Shown here: one piece after another, positions 51,939 to 61,100 of the stretch
Layout of the letters: each line of letters starts with the position of its first letter
Numbering within the stretch: the stretch's first letter is position 1
From: Negadavirga shengliensis
Lineage (GTDB): Bacteria > Bacteroidota > Bacteroidia > Cytophagales > Cyclobacteriaceae
NCBI RefSeq assembly: GCF_042652345.1
Contig: NZ_JBHSJJ010000007.1
Span: 124,001 to 188,000, forward strand
DNA: 64,000 bases
Reading direction: 5' to 3'
Notes under the pieces: model-generated
Told to the model about the DNA's origin: nothing
What the model saw: only the letters and a program-made list of their open reading frames with translations
The model's database searches: none
Position numbers and translations under genes: made by a program

Positions 51939-53189
51939 ATGACGGAACATCCCTATGGATATATAAAAGAAAACAAGGTCTATTTAAAAGGATTTTTGGG
52001 CCAGGAAGACCGGATTATCGGCGAAGTAAAAGAAGATGAGGCTTCTACGATAAAATATTTTGAAGACCGCTTTGAGGTCCTCCGGCAAAAAGTGGACACC
52101 CTAAAAAAAAACATCCAAGAAAACCAGAATAAAGGGTCTTTTCTTATGAAACTGATCCATCTGAAAGACTCCATGATGAAGTATGATGCCTTGGGGGATT
52201 TCCCTTCGCTGATCGAAGAGTTGGAATTGCAGGAGAAATACCTGGAAGAAATCATACAGGCCAACAGGTTACGGAATCTGGAAATCAAAAAAGGACTTAT
52301 CCTGGAGGCAGAGGCCCTGCAGAACAGTACGGACTGGAAAGAAACTTCTGAAGCTTTCAAAAACCTGAAGTTACGGTGGTTAAAAACCGGTCCGGTCGAA
52401 AAAGAACAGGAAGAGGAAATAGAAAATGCTTTCCAGGCAGCGCTGGACACTTTTTACACCAACCGGAAGCATTATTTTGAAGACATGGCCATACAGGCCG
52501 AAAAAAACATTAAAGTATACGAAGGTTTGCTGGACCAAGCCCGGAAGGCCCATGACCTCCCGGATGTGAAACTGGCTTTTGAAATCAGCAAGCGGATCCA
52601 AAAGGAATGGAAAGCCTCGGGAAGGGTCCCTGCCGATAAAAGGCAGCCCTTATGGGATGAGTTTTCAAAACTGAACAACAGGATCTTCAGCAAGTATAAA
52701 AGAATGGCTCAAAATACGCCAAAAATCAGTCCAGGGCTGATGATCAAAAAAATGGAGCGTATGGTCCAGGAAATGAAAATGCTTTCGGAAGGCCCTATTA
52801 ATCAGGACAAACTTGCGGAGGCCAAAAAACTGCAGGCGGAGTGGAAAAAACTGCCCCCAAAAAAACCCAGAAATGCGCAACAAAGTATGAGGTCCTTCGT
52901 ATTCTTTGCAGACATCGTTTTTGAAAAATCTTTCTTGGAAAAACTCTGTCTTTCCAAATATAGTGATTTTGAAAACAAGGAACCTTCCGAGCAAAAGCAG
53001 ATAAAGGCAGGACTCCTCAAGGACCTGATCAACCGGGATCAGAGAGAATTGGAAACCGTAAAAGAAAACGCGGAGAATTTCAGATCACACGAGGAAGGTT
53101 TTGAAACCATAATGAGAAGGAAATTAGGGGCCTATAAAAGAAAAGTAGATGTTAAAAATCATATATTAAAAGAACTTACAAACAATTGA
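51939..53189 (+). CDS. DUF349 domain-containing protein
   Basis: 416 residues from the ATG at 51939; a TTG at 51912 would add 9. It is all-helical and charged, with repeated DUF349-type helices: W-x-x-T-xx-F-type segments such as STDWKETSEAFKNLKLRWLK, AFEISKRIQKEWKASGRVPA and AEAKKLQAEWKKLPPKKPRN. The repeat (helical bundle with conserved Trp and Lys/Arg) is found in many Bacteroidota. Function not established. It is divergent from ettA (140-bp gap). Confidence 0.82.
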   Translation: MTEHPYGYIKENKVYLKGFLGQEDRIIGEVKEDEASTIKYFEDRFEVLRQKVDTLKKNIQENQNKGSFLMKLIHLKDSMMKYDALGDFPSLIEELELQEKYLEEIIQANRLRNLEIKKGLILEAEALQNSTDWKETSEAFKNLKLRWLKTGPVEKEQEEEIENAFQAALDTFYTNRKHYFEDMAIQAEKNIKVYEGLLDQARKAHDLPDVKLAFEISKRIQKEWKASGRVPADKRQPLWDEFSKLNNRIFSKYKRMAQNTPKISPGLMIKKMERMVQEMKMLSEGPINQDKLAEAKKLQAEWKKLPPKKPRNAQQSMRSFVFFADIVFEKSFLEKLCLSKYSDFENKEPSEQKQIKAGLLKDLINRDQRELETVKENAENFRSHEEGFETIMRRKLGAYKRKVDVKNHILKELTNN

Positions 53190-53221
53190 TTCGTAAACAT
53201 TTAAGTTTTAAAAAGAATTTA

Positions 53222-53229
53222 TATTTTTG
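53222..53229 (+). promoter_or_regulatory. -7 promoter element of the DUF2795 gene
   Basis: TATTTTTG matches TAnnTTTG, 37 bp before the ATG at 53267. The -33 zone has only ATTT. Confidence 0.45.
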
Positions 53230-53266
53230 CATCCCACTAACAGGGACAATAAAATTTGTGTAGACT

Positions 53267-53488
53267 ATGTATTGGACTTTAGAACTTGCCTCCTATTTGG
53301 AAGACGCACCGTGGCCTGCCACTAAAGATGAATTAATTGACTTTGCTATCCGTTCAGGCGCACCTTTGGAAGTCGTGGAAAACCTCCAGGAATTAGAGGA
53401 CGATGGCGAACCTTATGAAAACATTGAAGAAATCTGGCCGGACTATCCTACGAAAGACGATTTCTTCTTTAACGAAGACGAATATTGA
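53267..53488 (+). CDS. DUF2795 domain-containing small acidic protein
   Basis: 73 residues, pI clearly acidic. The DUF2795 pattern is LELASYLEDAPWPATKDELI with the hydrophobic-Trp-Pro-x-T/K stretch. An acidic tail follows (EEIWPDYPTKDDFFFNEDEY). Such small proteins are highly conserved and often abundant in Bacteroidota, but no function is known. Flanked by its own -7 element and a strong hairpin terminator. Confidence 0.9.
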   Translation: MYWTLELASYLEDAPWPATKDELIDFAIRSGAPLEVVENLQELEDDGEPYENIEEIWPDYPTKDDFFFNEDEY

Positions 53489-53495
53489 TTTTTAT

Positions 53496-53528
53496 CCCTC
53501 CTTAGCAGGAAAAAGCCACTAAGGAGGG
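53496..53528. terminator. Hairpin terminator between the DUF2795 gene and the LytTR regulator gene
   Basis: CCCTCCTTAG (53496-53505) pairs perfectly with CTAAGGAGGG (53519-53528) around a 13-nt loop. It lies 7 bp after the DUF2795 stop and 21 bp from the convergent regulator stop. It lacks a long T-run but is the only strong hairpin here. Confidence 0.65.
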
Positions 53529-53549
53529 GTTCCCCATGGGGCTCCCGCT

Positions 53550-54287
53550 TTAAATCCCCAATACTGCTTTTAATCTCCCTATACCACTCTTACTTACAGG
53601 AAGCACTTTCCCGTTTTTCAGCACGACCACCTGACTGTCTTTTTGATAAGACTCTATTTTGGTGATTTCACTTACATTCACAATATAGGATCTGTGAATC
53701 CTGACAAAATCATTTGGGTCCAAAGAATTTTCAAAAAAATTCATAGTGGATAACTTGAGGTACTCTTTCTCCGCGGTGTGGATGCTGACATAATCCCCAT
53801 CTGAGGAAAAATAATGAATATCCAAAACCGGAACGATGTGAATGTGATGAGCGATCTTGACCACCACCCTCTCCAACTGCCCTTCTCCCACAAACCTGTT
53901 TTCCAGCAGCTTTTGGCCAGTGGCAATGCTGCTTCCAGTTTGTTTGGCCACCCGCTCAACCGCCTCCCACAGCCTCTCCTTGGTAAACGGTTTCAACAAA
54001 TAATCCACTGCATGGATTTCAAAAGCCTTAATCGCAAATTCATCAAAAGCGGTGGTGAAAATGACAGGGGGCGGGTTATCCACCAACTCGAGCATCTCAA
54101 ATCCGTTGATCTTTGGCATTTGTATGTCCAAAAAAATCAGATCAGGCTTTGTTTCAGAAATCCCTTTGAGACCGGAAAAGCCATCATGGTATTTGCCCAC
54201 CACTTCCACACCCGGATGGTCTATCAGGTATTCCTCTATAAGCTGTAAAGCCAGCGGCTCATCATCTATGGCAACACATCGGATCAT
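53550..54287 (-). CDS. LytTR family response regulator
   Basis: 245 residues. Receiver domain (1-~120): acidic pair DDE at 8-10, phospho-acceptor D54 in LIFLDIQMP, and FTTAFDEFAIKAFEIHAVDY with the conserved Thr and Lys-pathway region. LytTR DNA-binding domain (~140-245): IHYFSSDGDYVSIHTAEKEY and FVRIHRSYIVNVSEITKIES. LytTR proteins bind direct repeats as dimers. Its ATG overlaps the kinase stop by 4 bp, so the pair forms a two-component system. Confidence 0.94.
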   Translation of the reverse strand: MIRCVAIDDEPLALQLIEEYLIDHPGVEVVGKYHDGFSGLKGISETKPDLIFLDIQMPKINGFEMLELVDNPPPVIFTTAFDEFAIKAFEIHAVDYLLKPFTKERLWEAVERVAKQTGSSIATGQKLLENRFVGEGQLERVVVKIAHHIHIVPVLDIHYFSSDGDYVSIHTAEKEYLKLSTMNFFENSLDPNDFVRIHRSYIVNVSEITKIESYQKDSQVVVLKNGKVLPVSKSGIGRLKAVLGI

Positions 54288-55315
54288 TTTGGCTGGGGGA
54301 TTTTCATACTTACTGTAAAATTATCATTATCTTTTTTATAGTGAAGCAGGTCCTTTCTCCCAAACAGCAAATAAAGCCTTCTCTCCACGCTTTCCAAACC
54401 AAAACCGACTCCTCTGGGACCACCGCTTTGCTGGCTGCAAGGGTTGGTGATGACAATGACAAAATAATTGCCTTCTTTTTTTGCCGTGAATTCAATCAAT
54501 ATATCCCCTGTGACACCATAAAGCCCATGCTTAATCGCGTTTTCCACTAAAGGCTGGATCAAAAGAGGCGGCACCATCAAATCCCCTACCCCCTCTTCCA
54601 TGTTAAAACGGAAATCCAAGCGGTGACCAAATCTCACCTTTTCAATGGAAAGGTATTGGGATATGATTTTGTATTCTTCATCTACCCTCTCCCACTTCAT
54701 AGGGTCTTTCTTTAGACTAGCCCGAAAAAAATCAGCCAGCTCCTGCAACATTAATCTTGCTTTTTTGGGATCACTTCCCAAAAGTGCCGAAATGGAATTC
54801 AGGCTGTTGAAAAGAAAATGGGGCTGCAACTGCTGGCGGAGATAAAACAGCTCTGCGTCCTTGGAAAGTTTCCGGCTCATTTCGCCAAGCTGCTGCTGGT
54901 TCCACCCCTTTTCAAAGTTTTTTATCAGCAGCATAAAAATCGCAACACAATAGAGGAGCAAAAACATGATGCCTAGCCTGGCAGGTATGGATTTCTCATA
55001 AAAAACAAAAAATACCGCATTGGTGTCCAATATTCCTCTAGCCAACCATTTTCCCCCAAACACAAGCAGAACGGACACAACCAAAGAAAACAGCAATGCC
55101 GGCCAGGCATTTATTTTGGAGGGAGGATAATAGTGAAGCATATTGACCAGTAAAAACAACCCTAAGACAAGTTGAATGACAAAAAAACCGGCATCCGCCA
55201 CACCGGTTTTCCATGACTGCCCATAGTACATGGCTATAAATGTGGCCGAGCCAAACACCAGCAAGAGGAAAAAAAGGATGTCTCTTTTACTAAAAGGTAT
55301 TTTGTGCCATTCCAT
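54284..55315 (-). CDS. LytS-type sensor histidine kinase
   Basis: 343 residues. Four transmembrane segments occupy about 12-132. The His_kinase domain has QLQPHFLFNSLNSISALL with H166 as phospho-site. The ATPase domain includes PPLLIQPLVENAIKHG (N box) and the Gly-rich GGPRGVGFGLESVERRL. No extracellular sensor domain is visible, so signal reception may be through the membrane segments or via the neighbouring LiaF-like protein (23-bp gap). Confidence 0.92.
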   Translation of the reverse strand: MEWHKIPFSKRDILFFLLLVFGSATFIAMYYGQSWKTGVADAGFFVIQLVLGLFLLVNMLHYYPPSKINAWPALLFSLVVSVLLVFGGKWLARGILDTNAVFFVFYEKSIPARLGIMFLLLYCVAIFMLLIKNFEKGWNQQQLGEMSRKLSKDAELFYLRQQLQPHFLFNSLNSISALLGSDPKKARLMLQELADFFRASLKKDPMKWERVDEEYKIISQYLSIEKVRFGHRLDFRFNMEEGVGDLMVPPLLIQPLVENAIKHGLYGVTGDILIEFTAKKEGNYFVIVITNPCSQQSGGPRGVGFGLESVERRLYLLFGRKDLLHYKKDNDNFTVSMKIPQPK

Positions 55316-55338
55316 GGACGCTTGAAAACAAATTGGTT

Positions 55339-56094
55339 TTAATAAGAAGTGATCTCTATCCCGCCAAAGACCACAGATCCTGTGATGACCAATCTCTTAT
55401 CCGGATCCACTGTTCCCTGTTGCACGTAACGTTTGTCTTCTACACCGGCCGCCACGTTGTTCAAGCTGGTCTGCACATCCCAGTGAGCCGGAACAAGCAA
55501 TTTCAAGCCACCGAAAACCACAGACACGTTGATAACCGCTTGCTTTTCAATATCCGCGTGAAGAAAATCGATATCCGTGCCTCCGAAAACAGTGCTCACT
55601 TCCCCTCCTTGAAAGTTTTTCGAGATCACCTTCCGCTTGATGCCACAAAAAATGGCCTCCACATTCAAAAAATCGGAATCATCGTCCTTGCTTTTTTCCT
55701 TACCAGGTTTTCCCGTCCTTATCTTTCGTTCCCAACGGTCGTAATTCCCCTCCCAATCTTTCCAGTCAATATCCAGTTTCTTCTTCCTTCTGAAAAGGAT
55801 ATACAGGCCTAAAAAGATAAGCGCAGCGGGAAGCAAATAAGGGCCTATTTCTATAGGTAAATTCATCTTGTCCTTAAGAAGAAAATAGCCACCGACAAGG
55901 AGCAGGATCACCGCTCCAAAATTCTGAAACCCATTCTTGATTCCCGTATACAGCCCTATGACGATCAATATCATGGGCCATGTAAAAAGCCAATAGGGCA
56001 AAAAGTCCCCCATTTCCTTTAATAAGAGCAAGGCTCCTATCAAAAGGATAAGAACCCCTAACATTTGGTTGCCGCTTCTGATTCTTCTGCTCAT
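55339..56094 (-). CDS. LiaF-like transmembrane / cell-envelope response protein
   Basis: 251 residues. Four short hydrophobic segments in the first ~100 residues (LGVLILLIGALLLLKEM, LFTWPMILIVIGLYTG, FGAVILLLVGGYFLLKD, PYLLPAALIFLGLYILF) form a LiaF/DUF5668 membrane unit. A cytoplasmic linker rich in Lys/Asp follows. The C-terminal beta-rich domain (about 150-251) has AIFCGIKRKVISKNFQGGEV and GGTDIDFLHADIEKQAVIN, as in LiaF C-terminal domains. In Firmicutes LiaF represses the LiaS kinase in response to envelope stress. Here it is upstream in the same operon as the LytS/LytTR pair, so an analogous role is a reasonable inference. Confidence 0.85.
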   Translation of the reverse strand: MSRRIRSGNQMLGVLILLIGALLLLKEMGDFLPYWLFTWPMILIVIGLYTGIKNGFQNFGAVILLLVGGYFLLKDKMNLPIEIGPYLLPAALIFLGLYILFRRKKKLDIDWKDWEGNYDRWERKIRTGKPGKEKSKDDDSDFLNVEAIFCGIKRKVISKNFQGGEVSTVFGGTDIDFLHADIEKQAVINVSVVFGGLKLLVPAHWDVQTSLNNVAAGVEDKRYVQQGTVDPDKRLVITGSVVFGGIEITSY

Positions 56095-56211
56095 TGTTTT
56101 GCTTTTTTATATAACGATACCAAATTACACCGGAACTTCCTTTTCAAAAAGTGTAATTCTCTGAACAGCCCATAAAAATCGGTGAATCCCCGTTTTCCCT
56201 CGCTGAAAAAA

Positions 56212-56895
56212 TCAGGTTTTTTCTCTCGTGGAAAGTAAAAACTCCGCATAGGCCAAATCCTCCGGAGTGGTGATCTTGATGTTTTCCGGATTGCCGGGGA
56301 TCAGGGATACCTGCCAACCCTGATGTTCATAAACCGTGGCGTCATCTGTAAAATAGTATCTTTCCTCTGTATCAAACGCCTGCTTGATTTTGTCCAGGCG
56401 AAACGTCTGAGGGGTCTGCACCAACCTGAAATACTCCCTTTCCTGGTAAAAAGATTTGCCGTCATCCGTCACCTTGCGGATAGAGTCCTTTAAAGGCACC
56501 ACCGTGATGGCGCTTCCTGTCTTTTCAGCTTCCTGATAGCTCTTTTCAATCACTTCCTCTTTGACAAACGGCCTTACACCATCATGAATGGCCACCAGCC
56601 CGTCAGAAGAAGGGATGGCTTCCAGTCCGTTTTTCACGGATTGAAACCTTGAATGTCCTCCTTTTACCAAGCTGTGGGGAACCGAAAAAAGATGCTTCCC
56701 GCACAGTTCCTTCCAAAAATCAAAATCCTTCTCAGGAAGCACCAGAATCAGATTGATTGCCGGATTCCCGCGATAAAACACATTCAGGGTATGCATCAAA
56801 ACGGGAAGACCATTCAATGAAAGGTATTGCTTGGGTAGGGTTGCTCCCATACGGGTCCCCGCTCCCCCGGCCACGATGATGGCGTGTTTCTTCAT
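56212..56895 (-). CDS. ispD: 2-C-methyl-D-erythritol 4-phosphate cytidylyltransferase
   Basis: 227 residues. The CTP-binding loop VAGGAGTRMGATLPKQYL (about 8-25) contains the conserved Arg and Lys. Further motifs are LVKGGHSRFQSVKNGLEAIP, VAIHDGVRPFVKEEVIEKSY (about 100-119), QTPQTFRLDKIKQAF and TDDATVYE. It makes CDP-methylerythritol in the MEP isoprenoid pathway, which shows that this organism uses MEP. A possible -7 element and an inverted repeat lie upstream. Confidence 0.95.
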   Translation of the reverse strand: MKKHAIIVAGGAGTRMGATLPKQYLSLNGLPVLMHTLNVFYRGNPAINLILVLPEKDFDFWKELCGKHLFSVPHSLVKGGHSRFQSVKNGLEAIPSSDGLVAIHDGVRPFVKEEVIEKSYQEAEKTGSAITVVPLKDSIRKVTDDGKSFYQEREYFRLVQTPQTFRLDKIKQAFDTEERYYFTDDATVYEHQGWQVSLIPGNPENIKITTPEDLAYAEFLLSTREKT

Positions 56896-56936
56896 TGCTT
56901 CAAATCGGTTCGGTCCCTTTGTGTAAACTGCTGGAC

Positions 56937-56984
56937 CAAAATTAATAAATTTGTCCGACCGCCGATGTTGTTGTCCGACAAATT
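56937..56984 (-). promoter_or_regulatory. ispD promoter region with an imperfect inverted repeat
   Basis: Minus strand TAATTTTG (56944-56937) matches TAnnTTTG, 41 bp before the ispD ATG. Immediately upstream, AATTTGTCCGAC (56948-56959) and GTCCGACAAATT (56973-56984) form an 11-of-12 inverted repeat over the expected -33 zone. The same sequence gives TTGTCCGAC as a direct repeat at 56951 and 56971, 20 bp apart. Confidence 0.45.
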
Positions 56985-57082
56985 CCCTATTTTACTCCAA
57001 AAACCCATACTGCGGCATAGAAAGGCAACTTGGATGTACGGGGGTTAAACCGGGACCGGTCAAGGCGTATCTTGCTACTCGC

Positions 57083-58048
57083 CTACCAAATCAGCACTTC
57101 ATCCTCAGTCCTCCGTTCATTGGAACGGAACAGGTTAAACACCGCCGTAAACTCGTGCGTGGTGTTCGGAAGCAGGTAGGAGCCTATAGACGGCAGCTCG
57201 TAAATATACCCCACCCTGAAACGGTCCAGCACCAGCCCCAACTGGAAGTTGTTCGCGTAGTCCCGCCGGTGGCCCGCCCCCAGCCAGAGACGGTCCAGCA
57301 TCAGCACCTTCAGGTTCAGCTCCGTGTTGTCCGGCAGATCGGCCTGCATCCGCTGCATGAAGTTCAGGATCACCGAAAAGTCCTTCGACAGCGCCTGGCG
57401 GAAGCCCGCCTGCACGATGTGTGTCACAGGCTTCCGGTCCATGAACACGTCTCCTGACTGGATTGCACCCCGGTTCACGTTGTGCGCCCCATACGAAAGG
57501 TAGTAGTTCCGGTGTGTCAGCGCCAGACCCAGGTTGAAGTCCAGGATATGCATGTCCGCAAAGCTGTTCAGGTAGCGTCCCAGCACCGGGTCGCCCGCCT
57601 GCTCCGGCGTCATCGCGTTTCCATCCAGACGCACCGTATTATAGTTCACGCCGGCACCCAGCCGCAGGTTAGTGTTCGCGTCCAGCCTTATCCTGGAGGC
57701 GTAGCTCGCGATCAGCTCCGTGTCCACAAAGGTCCCGTAGCGGTCGTGGAGCAGGCTGATCCCAACCGCGTTTTTGCTCAACAGCGCAGCGTCAGCGTCC
57801 CCCGACAGCTCCCCGAAGTCCAGTTCCGCCGACAGGAAGTATGTCCCCGGTGCACCCTCGAAACCCGCCCACTGGTTCCTTACGAAGGCCCGTGCCGTCG
57901 ATCCTTCATAGCCTGTCAGGCCGGGGTTGTAGTAATTCTGGAAATGGCTGAACTGGCTGATATATTTCCTCGACTGGCCTTCCGCTACGCGGATCATGCC
58001 AACGGCGCAGATCAGGACGGTGACGGCTACTGTATATATGCGTTTCAT
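57083..58048 (-). CDS. PorP/SprF family type IX secretion system membrane protein
   Basis: 321 residues. The signal peptide ends near VAEGQ. The mature protein has the family landmarks YISQFSHFQNYYNPGLTGYEG (residues ~29-49) and FVRNQWAGFEGAPGTYFLSA. A predicted barrel ends LPNTTHEFTAVFNLFRSN. It probably attaches or helps export the giant type B protein encoded just upstream (75-bp gap, same strand), the standard cargo-then-porP order. The gene is visibly more GC-rich than the central genes of the window. Confidence 0.9.
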   Translation of the reverse strand: MKRIYTVAVTVLICAVGMIRVAEGQSRKYISQFSHFQNYYNPGLTGYEGSTARAFVRNQWAGFEGAPGTYFLSAELDFGELSGDADAALLSKNAVGISLLHDRYGTFVDTELIASYASRIRLDANTNLRLGAGVNYNTVRLDGNAMTPEQAGDPVLGRYLNSFADMHILDFNLGLALTHRNYYLSYGAHNVNRGAIQSGDVFMDRKPVTHIVQAGFRQALSKDFSVILNFMQRMQADLPDNTELNLKVLMLDRLWLGAGHRRDYANNFQLGLVLDRFRVGYIYELPSIGSYLLPNTTHEFTAVFNLFRSNERRTEDEVLIW

Positions 58049-58123
58049 CTTTAGTTATGGTTATTCGTCATTGATAATTGGGTTATTTGACCACTTCTTG
58101 ATACTTGGGTACGCTGTACTCAC

Positions 58124-61100
58124 CTACTCCCGGATCACTGTCAAAAAGCCCCGTCTGCTCTGGCCTTGCTCACGGACCTCCACCACGTAGTAGTAGGTGC
58201 CGACTGGAACATCCCGGCCTTCGAAAGTGCCGTCCCACCGTACGTCTGGATCTTCCGTGTAGAACACCCGCTTACCGCTGCGCTCAAACACCGAGATCCG
58301 GACCCCACTGTGGAAACGCAGCTCGTTGATCCCCCAACTGTCGTTCAGCCCGTCACCGTTTGGCGTGAAGCTGTTGTGGATCATTATCTCCTGCAGGCCT
58401 GTTCGCTCGCGCTCCAGCTCCAGCACCCGGTCCAGTTCGTTGCCGTCGCGGTCCGTCACCCGGAGTCTAACACGGAACACCGTCCTGCCCTCGGCCCGGT
58501 CCGCACTGCTCCAGTACAGACGGCCGTCATGCACCTCAAAGTAGCGGTTATCCGCGCCGTCGCCCAGCAATTCAATCCGGTGAAAATCATCCCATTCGTC
58601 CACCACCACCAACTCACCGATCTCAAAGAAAAACCGTGTAGCCTCCGGTGCGAAGACCGGGTTGTCAATGTACAGGTCTGTTGGTCGGGGCTTCGGAAGT
58701 ACCGTCAGCACAAAACTGCTGCCCAGTCCGTCCGGATTCAGGATACCTTCTTCCAACTGCAGCCTGCCGGTCACCCTGTAGCTGCCCCTGGCATGGATGT
58801 CCATGCCTGCCGTTTCCCAGAGGACCGGTACCTCAAAAAAGCCTCCTCCCTGATCTACGGCCACTATCTGGGCGGGAAGCTCGGGCATGGTCCCCCATGG
58901 TGTCTCCAGGTCCGCGGGGTCCATGATCATGGATATCGCCGCCCCAATGATCCTGAAATCCGCTCCCATGAATTCTATCGCATAGTTATTCCCGGCCGTG
59001 AGTGTGCCTATCCCTATCGCATATTCACCCGCCGACTCACCCGGTTCCCTTGCCAGTACGCCCGACAGGATATGTTCATCGTCCCCTGCCACAAAGCCCT
59101 CGGCATGGTATGCAAACACCGGATCGGGATCCCCGTACAGCTTGGTCTGCCCTTCATGGGCCGTCACCGCCAATGGGGCTTTGGTAACCGTCAGGCTCCC
59201 CGGCCGGTAGGTGATGTCATAATTATTATCAGCCGCGCCAGACAGGGTGATCGGATATATACCTATGCCCGAGTTGGCGGTGGCCGTTGTGGCTATACCC
59301 GGTTGAACAGCCGTTCCCTTGTCCCCGGGGACAAGGTCCTCGTATACAAAAGTCAGCTCGGGATTGTCCCCACCATAAACCTTGGTTTTGTCCTCCGCCC
59401 TGATGGTCAGAGGCGCTTTCGCAACCGTCAGGCTACCCGGCTGGTAGGTGATGTTGTAATTGCCGGAAGTAAAGCCTCCCGGTTCGATCATGTAGCTGCC
59501 CACGTCTACGGCGCCCTGTGCGCTGCCTTGATAGCTTAACGCACCGTCCAGCACGCTTTCGTCCTCGCCATTCACAAAGCCGCTGTAGCTGACACCGTTG
59601 CCACCACTGTAGGGCTCGCCGTCGTAAATTTTGCTTTGATTCAGTGCCGTGACGGTCAATGGGGCCCGGGATACCTGAACGGTAAAGCGGATGTCCGTGG
59701 CCGGGTTAAAGTTGCTGTCACCCCGCTGGCTGGCCGTAATGGTCGCTGTACCCGCTCCTGCGACGGTCACCTTGCCGTCCGTAGCTACGGCGGCAACCGA
59801 TGTGTTGCTGCTCGCGTAGGTCACAGGCAATCCGGAAGTCGCCTGTGCACTGCCATCCAAAGGGGAAGCCCCGTAGGTAACATTGACTGTGCCGCCTGCC
59901 GTACGGGCATTAAAGATCAGCACATTACCGCCCGAGGGTACGACGGTCAGCGTCCCCGGCACATAGGCAATCAGGTAATTGTCCGCCGTCAATCCATCCG
60001 GCACGATGGCGTAGCTGCCCGTCTCGGTCGCACCCTGGGAACTGCCGCCGTAGGTCAGTACGCCGTCTAGCACCGTTTCGTCATCTCCGTTCACAAAACC
60101 ACTGTAGCTGACGCCGCTGCCACCGCTGAAGGGCTGGGCGTCATAGACTTTTGTGGCGTCATTGGCCGTTACCGTAAGCGGTGCAGGTTGTACTTCAAGG
60201 TTAAAGCTGATGGGGTCTGCCGGGGCATAATTGACATTGCCCGCCTGGGTAGCCTTAATGGTCGTAGTGCCTACACCTGTGATCTGTACATTGCCGTCCA
60301 CATCAACGGTAGCTACAGTCGCATCGCTACTTGCATAACTTACTATAAGGCCGGAAGAGGCCGTCGCAGCCCCGTTGATAATTCCGCCCCCATAGATGCG
60401 CTGCACCGTTGTCCCTACTGTCTGGGCATTGAAGATCAACTCATTCACTTCACTCCGGGAAATCGTCAGCGTGCCGCTTTCAAAGGTAATGGCGTAATTC
60501 TCAGAGCTTAGTCCTTCCGGTATGATCCCGTAGGCACCCACATCCGTCGCGCCCTGCGCATCACCACTATAGGTCAATATACCGGTAAGCACGGTTTCAT
60601 CTTCTCCATTGACAAAACCACTATAGCTAACCCCATTGCCACCACTATAGGGCAGCCCATCATAAATTTTGAACTGGTGATTTGCTGTAACGGTCAGGGT
60701 GGCTTGCAACACTTCCAGGTTAAAACTGATAGGATCCGCGGGCGCATAATTGGTGTCTCCTGCTTGGGTAGCCGTAATGGTGGTCACACCCACACCTGTG
60801 ATCTGTACATTGCCATCTGCGTCAACGGTAGCTACGGTAGTATCGCCACTTTCATAATTTACTATAAGACCCGAAGAGGCCGTCGCCGCCCCGTTGATAA
60901 TTCCGCCCCCATAGATGCGCTGCACCGTTGTCCCTACTGTCTGGGCATTGAAGATCAACTCATTCACTTCACTCTGGGAAATGGTCAGCGTACCGCTTTC
61001 AAAGGTAATGGCGTAATTCTCAGAACTCAGCCCTTCCGGTATGATCCCGTAGGTACCCACATCCGTCGCGCCCTGCGCATCGCCACTATAGGTCAATGTA

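Noticed and set aside
57005..57090. Group II intron-like 3' end (TGTACGGGGGTTAAACC and CTACTCGCCTACC) next to the porP stop
   Set aside because: No convincing domain V left arm, no intron-encoded reverse transcriptase, and no 5' GTGYG end were seen. The resemblance is too short to call.
58166..59539. A 457-codon open frame on the plus strand inside the giant surface-protein gene
   Set aside because: It is antisense to a well-supported coding frame with clear MBG and type B domains. Its translation has no recognisable motifs; the GC-rich composition simply depletes stop codons on the opposite strand.
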